Shown piece by piece: positions 32,560-42,289 of a stretch of DNA of 64,000 nucleotides. The DNA is from Chamaelirium japonicum (taxonomy: Eukaryota > Streptophyta > Magnoliopsida > Liliales > Melanthiaceae), in NCBI GenBank assembly GCA_947650365.1, contig OX393554.1, positions 34,751,877 to 34,815,876 of the forward strand, written 5' to 3'. The notes below the pieces were generated by a model. The model ran no database searches, was not told the origin of the DNA, and saw only the letters and a program-made list of their open reading frames with translations. A program made the translations under genes and the position numbers. The stretch's first letter is position 1. Each line of letters starts with the position of its first letter.

Positions 32560-33550
32560 TTAGGTTTTTTTTTATAGACCACCTATTTAGGGTTGTGCAT
32601 CGATCAAGGTCAAACAGTGTGTTACCCTCTACTTTCTGTGCTAGCGCTTCATGAAAATTTGCCACCTCTTCCTTAGATGCATGACAGGTATGGGACCAAT
32701 GACCTTCGCGTCCACACTTAAAGCAAGTGTCTGCGGACCACTTATCAGAAGATGGAGGCTCCTCGTTCACTTGGTCTGCATTCCAGGGCTTGCTTCCTAT
32801 TTCTTGATCAAGTTTGTATATTTTGACGTGGGTTGAGTCCATCTATGCTAGGATGGCAACACCTGCCTCTACCTCGATAGCCTCCTCTGCTGGGGTTACC
32901 ACCTTTATCGCCCCTATCACCTCTGCCAAAGTGACTATGGAAACTACTCTCCCAAACCGTCATCTACCTCTAACTCTATGGAATCCTTCACTAGCATGCG
33001 CTTCAGCGAATGTTAGTGCTCCAGTAGGCCTGGAGTTATAATTCTTCTTGAGAACTTTATTGTTCTCTTCTGCAACTAGGAGTACTGAACTTAAGTTTGA
33101 TATCTTCTTACAGATCATTTGCTGGGTGATTGATTATTCACACTACTCAAGTCGGGACGCATTGATGAACATTGCTGAGTTATACTCTGTCACTGATCGA
33201 AAGTCTTGGTAGCACAAGTTTATATATTCATTCCTCGCTTCTAGAACGATAACAGCCCTTTGGTGATCATACCTATCCCGAAGGGATCCCTACAGAATTC
33301 GGGGATCAATTATAGTTAGGTACTCGTTGTTCAAGACCATATGCAAGACGGCGCAGAAAGATATATAGTTGCCTTAGCTTTGTCTTCAAGAATAAGACTC
33401 TCTAAGCCCGTAGGCTTTTCAATCGCTAGTTTTTTCCAGCTTAAGTCATTGTAGGTGGAGCTTAGCATCTAGCCTCTATGTTAGATAATTTTTATTGTTG
33501 ACATTAAGTACTGCAGCGAACTCCAACTTTGCAATGTTAGATATCTGGGG
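32560..33550 (-). pseudogene. Ty1/Copia gag with zinc knuckle, decayed
   Basis: The minus strand from 33550 down gives LEFAAVLNVNNKNYL, AVIVLEARNEYINLCYQDF, RSVTEYNSAMF, LLVAEENNKVLKKNY, SRPTGALTFAEA and finally CFKCGREGHWSHTCH (32682-32724). The last is a CCHC zinc knuckle. The order is that of the common plant Copia gag. Several stops; the last 119 codons (32483-32842) are open. Confidence 0.75.
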
Positions 33551-33559
33551 ACAATAGGG

Positions 33560-34683
33560 AAGACATGTACAGAATTGAAATCTAAATATTAAATAATTAA
33601 TAGACGGATTTTAACTATCAAATTCTAGGAACACTAAAATCCTATATGCTATGGAACTACTGGTCCTCTACATTGGAAAAAATCTAATTTAAAGTATCCG
33701 TAGCCATATTGTATTGTCTCGGCTGACTAGGGCCGAACTCGCACATGCTATGAATGTGATTAAAGAGTAATTACTCTAACTACTCTATATATGTTCATAA
33801 GCGGTGATATGATGTAAAACAGTCCAAATTTATAAAATATGATCGTACTCATACGTCCGGAACGGTTCAAATACCCAAGATCCATATTTGGATCATATAT
33901 ATTGACCCTCGATCGGGCTCAGAATCATAGTTACAAAACCAACAGTCCATATTAATTAATCAGTCAATACTAAATGCATAAAATATGTCTGGTCGGGTCT
34001 GAAATACTGAGTATCTAGTTAGGTCTGCCACTTAAGTGGAAGACAAGTCTGTAATCACACAGGTCGGGTTATGCGTGATTTGTATCAATCAGGTCGGGTC
34101 TGATATAGTCAGGTTTGAAACCTAACAATTAAAATAAAACAAGTCGGGTCCTCGTCCGTACAAGTCGGGTCTGAATGGTTAGGTCTAAACGGTTGGTCCT
34201 CATCCGTACAAAAGCACGACCACCGTGATTTATGCACGTGCACAGTCCACCATCGTCGTTGTGGCCTGTTGTGCACTCACAGAACCCGCCGGAGTGTGCT
34301 CCACGGCTGGTGTGGTTGTTGCATATATCGCACGCGGGCTGCCGCCGTGCGGCCCTGCCGGTGCGGCTGGTGCTCCGCTCAGGCTTCGATGGTGTGCGGG
34401 GTTGCGTACGGGTCTCTGACGGGATCAAAATCCCTGCGCCTATGGCTCAGGACGGCCCAGGCTGCGGCGACAACCGGAGATAGCCGGAAAAGGAAGATAT
34501 GTGTTGTGGGAAGAGGGTCATGGATCGGGTTGCGGATTGTGCCGAGGTGGTCGGCCGCTGGCATGACTTCTGGCTCGTGTGATGTGTGTAGGAGGATCGA
34601 TGCCTACCTAACTCGAAAGGAAGATGGTGTCCGGGATGCCGCCACTAGTTGCAGATGCACGCAGTGGAAAAGGAGATGCAGGT
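33560..34683. other. Intergenic, no gene recognised
   Basis: 33980-34200 carries repeated GGTCGGGTCTGA-like motifs. 34220-34680 is GC-rich, and its long open frames on both strands have no recognised domain. Confidence 0.4.
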
Positions 34684-35424
34684 TGTGGGTGCAAAATCTG
34701 GCTAACGCCTGATAGTGAGATCCGCAGCCCTGCTTATGGCTTACGAAGATGACAATGAGACTCGCAGCCTTGCCTGTGGCCCATGAAGATGATAGTGGGA
34801 CCCTCAGCCCTGCATGTTGCCCACGAAGACGTCGGTGGGACCCGCAGCCTAGCCTACGAAGACGATGGTGGAATTTGTAGTCCTGCTTGGGACTCACGCT
34901 AATTATCCGGGGACTGATGAAGGTCCCCAAATTACCCAAACCCCCGGCGTTCACAAGAATATCCCTGAAATATTCTCCAGAGTATTCCTTGGATATTCTC
35001 AAACCTCTATATATAGCCAATCCTGTAAATAATCCGGATCAAATCCCATTATTCCCAACTCCACTTTCTATTTTCCAGGGCTCTTTGAGTCTTCTGGTCT
35101 TCAGACTTTCAAGCCCTCTCTACCCTCTGTCTACTTGTAAGAAGCACTCCTCGGCCTGTCGAGAATAGCTCTACTTTCTCAGAGTTAGTGGATTCAAAGG
35201 TTGCGTCTTACCACACAGAGACGTAGGCTTCGGCTGAACCTTATCACCATATCTTGTGTATATTTTATCTCTCTCTCTGTCTCTCTCTCTACTCTACAGT
35301 GTTTGTGTATAAACAACTAAACACGCAACAGCTAGGTATCCCACAGCGCCACACCTCGAATATTCAACTCTTCAATCGACTGTTGGTGGGGGATTACGTA
35401 CAGCGGCCGAAATTCTCCCCCACA
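34684..35424 (+). mobile_element. Solo LTR, family A copy 2
   Basis: It starts TGTGGGTGCAAAATCTGGC and ends TCCCCCACA like the copy at 3536. Flanks are CAGGT (34679-34683) and CAGGC (35425-35429), a 5-bp target duplication with one mutation. It has about five degenerate 40-45-bp units near the start, CTATATATAGCC as TATA box (about 35005), the shared block GTGGATTCAAAGGTTGCGTC (about 35188) and a CT tract. Confidence 0.82.
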
Positions 35425-35443
35425 CAGGCCGCTGCTCCTTCTT

Positions 35444-35448
<5 letters not shown>

Positions 35449-35501
<53 letters not shown>
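35449..35501. repeat. (CT)n microsatellite
   Basis: About 26 CT units, 25 bp after the solo LTR. Confidence 0.95.
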
Positions 35502-35505
<4 letters not shown>

Positions 35506-36008
35506 TGTGGAATCAGCCGGGCTCGGAGAGTTCGTGCCGATAACTTGTTGCGAAAAAGGGTCTAGAGAGAAGGGACGCACGATTTTTCTCGACCAAGGTT
35601 GTCTATCTCACAAACGTGAGAACCTCTTGTATATTAATCACATATATATATATATATATAGGTTTAGGATTATGATTAGATTTTAGTGGACCAACGACGT
35701 GGGTACCACCATACGCGGCCGCCACTCCATATAACAAAAGTATATCTTGATTTTGTTTTGTTTTTTTATTCCATGGAGAGGATATTTTGGGAATAATCTG
35801 CGGCTGAAAAGAATGAAGAACGTGAGGTGAGACCCAGGGCTATTCATGGCATTTTCGAGAAAAAGATTGGATGTTGGAACAAGGACATCCGGGCCCCAGG
35901 ACAGCTTCCAGCATGTTCCACACCTGCCATTGGCTGTCTGCTCCGCACGCCCGACACGGACGATGTGCCTCCAAGTCCTATCCTTTCCCACGTGCCAACA
36001 CCTTCTCT
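35502..36008. other. Intergenic, no feature recognised
   Basis: Distal upstream region of the SAUR gene. It has a short (TA)n at 35643-35660 but no repeat boundary or reading frame of note. Confidence 0.4.
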
Positions 36009-36133
36009 GAGATAACGGCCTCGGTGTAAGATATAGGTTAGAGTCCAAAAAATGAATCACAGCCGTTCTTCTTTCGAAGAACGGGTGTGATTCAGTCTTG
36101 GCTCTAACCTGTCTCTTAAACCGACGTTATCTC
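36009..36133. mobile_element. 125-bp fold-back element upstream of the SAUR gene
   Basis: GAGATAACG at the left and CGTTATCTC at the right are exact inverted repeats. The centre is a tight hairpin (GAATCACAGCCGTTCTT, loop CTTTCG, AAGAACGGGTGTGATTC), and intermediate parts also pair (GTTAGAGTC with GGCTCTAAC). It lies about 275 bp upstream of the TATA box. Small MITE or structured regulatory DNA. Confidence 0.7.
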
Positions 36134-36406
36134 GTACCCTGGAAGACTCGTGCACATAAACTGGATAGGAGCCGTCAACTCTCCGTGCTGATCTAGTACG
36201 TGGCCCCTGATAATTGGCGGTGAAAGCTGCCCCCTGTTCTAAGCAACCGAGGGGTATTAATATCAGATTGCCTGGTTGTGAACGGAGGCGGCCCTCCCAA
36301 GAGTCGGTAGCCGTAGCTTCCACCATAAGGGAGTAGAAAAGAGTTGAGGCTCTCTGCCCTAATTTCTCTCTCTTCCTCTCTCTCTATCTCTCTCTCTCTC
36401 TCTAGA

Positions 36407-36414
36407 TATAAATA
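36407..36414 (+). promoter_or_regulatory. TATA box of the SAUR gene
   Basis: TATAAATA follows a CT-rich tract and lies 230 bp upstream of the start codon, implying a pyrimidine-rich leader of about 200 nt. The leader holds an upstream ATG at 36440. Confidence 0.6.
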
Positions 36415-36643
36415 TACGGTGCTTATCTCTCTAGGTTCTATGCTTGGGTTCTTCTTGTGGAGGGATACGCCATGTCCAACCTTCCGACCTCTCTCTGCGA
36501 CGCCGCGCTGACCGTCTTCCGCCTAGCCATCTCCAGCTCCGATCCCTGGCCCTTCTCTCTTTGATCCCTAGGGTTTATCCACTGCCGAATCCTCTCTCTC
36601 TCTCTCTTCAAGTAAATCTCTCTTCTTGGTCATCGCCATCATC

Positions 36644-37045
36644 ATGGGTGGCGGAGAGAGGCACCACCAGCACCACCATCTGCTGAGCTTCCACCTGCCC
36701 CACATCGGAAAGAAGGAGGCGGCGGCGGCGGAGGGGATGCCGCCGAAGGGGTGCATGGCGATAAGGGTGGGAGGGGAGGGGGAGGAGCAGCAGCGGTTCG
36801 TGGTGCCGGTGATGTACCTGAACCACCCGCTGTTTCTGCGGCTGCTCAAGGAGGCGGAGGAGGAGTACGGGTTCGAGCACGAGGGGGCCATCACCATCCC
36901 CTGCCACGTGGAGTACTTCCGCCAGGTCCGGGGCATCATCGACCGCGATAGGGGCGCCGGCGGGTCATCCTCCTCCTCGCACCACCACCACCACCATCAC
37001 CACCACCACCACCACCACATACTCGCCGGATGCTTTAGGGTTTGA
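36644..37045 (+). CDS. SAUR-family auxin-responsive protein, SAUR32-like
   Basis: Intronless, 133 residues. The SAUR domain (PF02519 type) covers about 34-100: PKGCMAIRVG, then RFVVPVMYLNHPLF, LLKEAEEEYGF and GAITIPCHVEYFRQV. These match the SAUR32-like branch of the family. SAURs are small, short-lived proteins; several inhibit PP2C-D phosphatases and thereby keep plasma-membrane H+-ATPases active during cell expansion. The N-terminus is His-rich (HHQHHH), as in SAUR32 relatives. Unusual is the C-terminus: a Ser run, then 13 consecutive His, then ILAGCFRV. The ATG has a favourable context (ATCATGG). Lack of introns is normal for SAURs. No defect seen, probably functional. No AuxRE was established upstream; CT-rich DNA precedes it. 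Confidence 0.9.
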   Translation: MGGGERHHQHHHLLSFHLPHIGKKEAAAAEGMPPKGCMAIRVGGEGEEQQRFVVPVMYLNHPLFLRLLKEAEEEYGFEHEGAITIPCHVEYFRQVRGIIDRDRGAGGSSSSSHHHHHHHHHHHHHILAGCFRV

Positions 37046-37269
37046 TTTACTTTTATAAAGGGTTTGGTGCTTTAAAGTAAAGGGTGAAAAGAGAGACGGA
37101 AGCCCTAACCCTAGAAGGAGGGCTGTCTCGATCTGTTCTGTAAAGCTTCAAGCTCCTTGGATTTTCTTTTCCTTGCTTTAACTATATATTATTCTCTTTG
37201 TTTCTTTTCATCTAAACAAAAAGATGAATATTGATGACGTCGATATTTAATGTTAGACACAATGATTTT

Positions 37270-37559
37270 TTCTCTCTCTCTATTCCTCTTTCTTGATTTG
37301 TTGCTATTCTTGAGCCCTTTTGCCATGTAGAGAGAGAGAGAGCTCCTTGATAAATGATGTGCAGAAAGAGAGAGAGAGAGAGAGGAAAACTCCTTGATAG
37401 ATGGTGAAGAGAGAGAGAGAGGAAAACTTCTTGATACATAGTGTGAAGAGAGAGAGAGAGAGAGACGCCTTGCTAGAAGAGAGAGAGACAGAGAGACGAC
37501 TTGATAGTTGGCGTGCGTTGGAGAGAGAGAGAGAGAGGGGGGGGGGGGGGGGGGGGGGG
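37270..37559. repeat. Clustered (GA)n tracts ending in a G run
   Basis: Six or more GA tracts separated by variants of CTCCTTGATAGATGG, at intervals of about 50 bp, then 20 or more G. The unit structure suggests a decayed tandem array 250-500 bp after the SAUR stop codon. Confidence 0.7.
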
Positions 37560-38260
<701 letters not shown>

Positions 38261-38933
38261 CTAGTAATGTCTGTGCCTATCGGTACGCACATTCGATGAG
38301 TGCGTAATAAAATTTTTACAGCATAAAATTTTGAAGGATAATAATATTTTAAAGATGACAATAGTAATTCAAAAACGGTTATAATATTAGAAGAAAAGTG
38401 ATAATATTTTGAGGAAGATAAAAATATATTTCGAAGACGACAACATTCTCTCTCTCTCTCTCACACACACACATACTTTTTTTTTTTTTTTTAGTACGAA
38501 GAAGGGGAGATCTCAACAGATCTCTGGAGGCACCACAGCCTGTGCAAGCAGGAGGCGCCACAAACCGGCGCAACCACAAACAACAAAAGAGGGGACCAAC
38601 TACCCCACCGACCGGCAGCGGCGATAGGAACCAAAGGAGCCCAATCGCCACCTCCCCGACCACCCCGCCGACCTCCAGCGGGAACATAAAACAAAGAGCA
38701 CACACATACTCACACACAAAGGACACCCCACAAAATTGTTAGGTGGCAAATGGACACGGCAACATTCGTCTCTGTTCCAAAAACCAAACATCATAATCAT
38801 TTAAAATCAAAGTAAAATAAATAGCATCCTTCTTGTTGAAGGGATAAGTTTAAAATCAATGTAATAGAAATTATAAGCCCATCAAAATAATACTAAAGCA
38901 AAATACAATAAAAACATATCGATCTGAAAAACA

Positions 38934-39336
38934 TATCAAAGTAAAAAAGAATTATGGGTTAAGTTTAAAATCAACGTAATAGAAACCATAAAACCCATCA
39001 AATGATTAAAGCGAAATCAAATAAAAATAAATCAATCTGAAAACATATCGAAGTAAAAAGAATAAAGATCGGAAAAAAAAAAAACTGATCAAAAAAAACT
39101 GGTTGGGTGACTATAGGCACTTGGAACTCTGAAAAACATATCAAAGTAAAAAAGAATTATGGGTTAAGTTTAAAATCAACGTAATAGAAACCATAAAACC
39201 CATCAAATGATTAAAGCGAAATCAAATAAAAATAAATCAATCTGAAAACATATCGAAGTAAAAAGAATAAAGATCGGAAAAAAAAAAAACTGATCAAAAA
39301 AAACTGGTTGGGTGACTATAGGCACTTGGAACTCTA
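38934..39336. repeat. Tandem duplication of a 195-bp unit, copies apparently identical
   Basis: Units begin at 38934 and 39129 (CTGAAAAACATATCAAAG). By eye I find no difference over the 195-bp overlap, including A runs. A diverged partial unit lies at 38845-38930. Non-coding AT-rich DNA. Confidence 0.85.
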
Positions 39337-39767
39337 GAACAATCCAAGAAAAATAAATCATGTTTACATAACAACATCATCGGGTGACTGGCATCGCCTC
39401 TCTTTTAGATTTGAGTACCGCGCCCTCTGTTATCCTCCACCCTATCCCAACACAGGCCATATCATACCTGGTGGTGTACGTGGTGATGTATGATCGAGTC
39501 GTCGTGATCTGAGTGATTGATGTCTATCAATCGAGTCGTCTTCTTGATCTTTGTCCATCGCATGGTGGTCGTCTGATTAGACTATCACGCTGTCGATCGT
39601 CATGCAATGTGAGAAGAACTGACCCAAAAAAATACAAAATGTTAACATGCTCAGTATATAGCGAGAGGAGCAATGCACTCACATATTTTTTACCATCACA
39701 GCAAAGATGGCCATCGACTAAGTGAACAACTGTCAAATACATATCATAAAAACAATTCTAATAATAT
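39337..39767. other. Intergenic flank of the large retrotransposon
   Basis: No gene or repeat recognised. It ends with the target-site copy AATAT at 39763-39767. Confidence 0.5.
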
Positions 39768-40449
39768 TGTAGACACACGAATTTCGTCGGACCCGAACCC
39801 GACTTACGTGTGCCGACGCGGATGCAAACCCGACACGCAGACCTGACTCGCGCGCACCGACGCGGATGCAAACCCGACACGCGGACCCGACTCGCGCGCA
39901 CCGATGCAGACCCGGACCCGACTCGCACCAAGCAAAGAGGAGCGGACCCCATGCGTCAAGGGGGGGCCGGCCCCTACTAGGGTCCGAACCCCATGGGGCC
40001 GGCCCCTACTAGGACCCGAGCCACATGGGGCCGGCCCTAGTAGGACCCGAACCCCATGGGGGGCCGGCCGGCCTTGCAAGGAAAGAAAAGAAAAGAAAGA
40101 AAAGAAAAAGGAAAGAAAAGAAAGGAAAGAAAAGAAAAAGGAAAGAAAAGAAAAGGAAAGAAAAGAAAGAAAAGGAAAAAATACCGCCATGCGCGGGGGG
40201 AGGTAGCGTATGACGTCTGCACACACGCGGATCTGCGCCGATCCCTCGATCCGACGCACAAGACGAAGCGCCCGATCGCCATCGATTTCGTGCGCAAAAT
40301 CCAGCCATAATTACACCCGCCAGAAAAGGAAAACAACTAAATGTTATTCCCCTTATCAATGGATGAATAAAATCCGGGTAATTATGAGAGAGATACAAAA
40401 GGGATTTAAAATTAAAAAGTTCCCATATCTCTCTCCCCACCTCTTTGCC

Positions 40450-40457
40450 TATAAATA
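40450..40457 (+). promoter_or_regulatory. LTR TATA box (5' LTR)
   Basis: TATAAATA in CTTTGCCTATAAATAGAGG, well placed for the LTR promoter. Transcription would start near 40480, making the R region begin about 700 bp into the LTR. Confidence 0.75.
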
Positions 40458-40734
40458 GAGGGGGTGGGGGAAGGAAAAAATGGTTGGAAAGTTGAAGACA
40501 AAGCGCCAGAGCTCTGCAGAAGAGAGCACGCTTCTTCATCGACCCGAGGCTTCACGAGGCGCAGTCAAGCCTGTCCCGAGGGATCGGCTTACTGAAAGTC
40601 CTCATCAATGTGAAGGCCCTTGCACACGAAGATCATCCCTTCGACTCCGTGCACGAAGAAGAAAGCTCGGAGAAGAAGAACCCTTCGACTCCGAAGACGC
40701 CAGAAGCAAAGGCCGGAGAAGAAGAGGAGCGGCA

Positions 40735-41290
40735 CTACCCCGTCGTCTCCAACCAGCCTTCGACTCCGATCAAGCCCAAAAGCCCGGAGAAGAAGAGGAG
40801 CGGCACTACCCCGTCGTCTCCAACAAGCCTTCGACTCCGATCAAGCCCAAAAGCCCGGAGAAGAAGAGGAGCGGCACTACCCCGTCGTCTCCAACAAGTC
40901 TTCGACTCCGATCAAGCCCAAAAGCCCGGAGAAGAAGAGGAGCGGCACTACCCCGTCGTCTCCAACAAGCTTCGACTCCGATCAAGCCTAAAAGCCCGGA
41001 GAAGAAGAGGAGCGGCACTACCCCGTCGTCTCCAACAAGCTTCGACTCCGACCAAGCCCAAAAGCCCGGAGAAGAAGAGGAGCGGCACTACCCCGTCGTC
41101 TCCAACAAGCTTCGACTCCGATCAAGCCCAAAAGCCCGGAGAAGAAGAGGAGCGGCACTACCCCGTCGTCTCCAACAAGCCTTCGACTCCGATCAAGCCC
41201 AAAAGCCCGGAGAAGAAGAGGAGCGGCACCACCCCGTCGGCTCCAACAAATCCTCGATCCCGATCAAGCCCCAAAGCCCGGAGGAGAGAA
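40735..41290 (+). repeat. 70/71-bp tandem array inside the 5' LTR
   Basis: About eight units of TTCGACTCCGATCAAGCCCA plus AGCCCGGAGAAGAAGAGGAG plus CGGCACTACCCCGTCGTC. Starts at 40759, 40830, 40901, 40971, 41041, 41111 and 41182. As 70 is not a multiple of three, each unit is read in a new frame, and all frames stay open. A 381-codon frame (40480-41625) therefore spans the array, beginning about 25 nt after the TATA box. The 3' LTR has the same array at 53564-54119. Confidence 0.92.
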
Positions 41291-42183
41291 GCGAAGCGTC
41301 ACTACCCCGTCGTCTTCGACTAACGCCTGCGCCATCCACGAAGAAGAAAGCCTGGAGCAGATCGTCTGAAGCGTCGCCACCCCCGTCGTCTTCATCAACA
41401 AAAGCCGACGCCACAACCGTCGCACGGAGATCGGTGCTACCCCCACCATCTTCGAAAGCATTCTTCGACCCCGATCACGCCAAAGAAGCCCGGAGAAGAA
41501 GAGAAGTCCAGTCGACACGTAAACCGTCGAAGCACCGGAGAAGTAGCCCACGTCGTTCGAAGAAGAAGATCGAGTTGACGCCAAAGCTAAAGCCAACGCA
41601 AGAAGCCAAAGCAAAGCCCCAGTAAAGCCCGCGCCAAAGCAACGCAAGTGCCAAAGCCAAGCGACTACGCCGACCACGAGCAAAAGCACCGCACGTTCTA
41701 GCCGATACGACGCGAAGTCCGGAAGAACGAAAGCATCGCAAGTCTCTCCCAGCTACGTCCAAGTGCAAGCGCCGAAGCAAAGCAAAAGCCAGAGCCACGC
41801 CGGAGCAAAGCCAAAGCCAACGCCAAAAGCTAGATCGACGCCGCGAACCGACGATCAAGGACACCGAGGTCAAGCAAGGAACGAGGAAGACGCGAAGACC
41901 GAGGAACGAAACCGAAAACCCCCTAGCCGAGAAAGCGCGAAGCACGGAAGGGACAAAGCAACGGTGGACATTCCTTAGCCTCTCCAAAACCCTCTCCCTG
42001 TAAAACCCCTGTCCTGGGCAGCCCCTTCAGCGCTCTCACACGAACACCACGTGGAGACGCGGATCAAAGAGATCCCCCAGAAGATCTTTCCCACAATCCC
42101 CTGATCAAAACTCGCCGCAACCCGGACTCGCTACACCCGAGCAACCCGGGTCCCGGCCACAATTGTAATCTCGTGTGATTTGC

Positions 42184-42189
42184 AATAAA
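42184..42189 (+). terminator. LTR polyadenylation signal
   Basis: AATAAA lies 28 bp before the LTR end. The 3' LTR has the same motif at 55030-55036. Confidence 0.55.
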
Positions 42190-42223
42190 GCCGACCCGTA
42201 CCTTTTTTGCGCATACAGATTTC

Positions 42224-42241
42224 TGGCACGCCCGGTGGGAC
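42224..42241 (+). other. Primer-binding site
   Basis: TGGCACGCCCGGTGGGAC begins 6 bp after the 5' LTR. Its complement ends GTGCCA and includes a T-arm-like GTCCCAC, as at the 3' end of a tRNA. I judge a tRNA-Arg type most likely, which is usual in the Tat/Ogre branch of Gypsy elements. The exact tRNA is not verified. Confidence 0.75.
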
Positions 42242-42289
42242 GTCTTCTCCTTTCATCCGTACGGTTGAAGAAGCTGCTTGAAGTTTGCA

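Larger units (their letters stand above)
39768..42217 (+). mobile_element. 5' LTR of the 15.3-kb retrotransposon (2450 bp)
   Basis: Begins TGTAGACACACG, ends GCGCATACA. It is nearly identical to 52597-55064. AATAT stands immediately before it and immediately after the 3' LTR. Inside, in order: two to three GC-rich units of about 60 bp (39785-39910), GGGCCGG-rich units (39960-40080), a purine GAAAG tract (40078-40180), a TATA box (40450), a 70-bp tandem array and a polyadenylation signal (42184). Confidence 0.96.

Noticed and set aside
36751..36951. Other frames overlapping the SAUR gene
   Set aside because: Shadows of the GC-rich SAUR coding sequence; only the frame from 36644 shows the SAUR domain.
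40610..41323. 237-codon frame in the LTR (repeated at 53439)
   Set aside because: A rotated frame of the same 70-bp array as the 381-codon frame. Not an independent gene.
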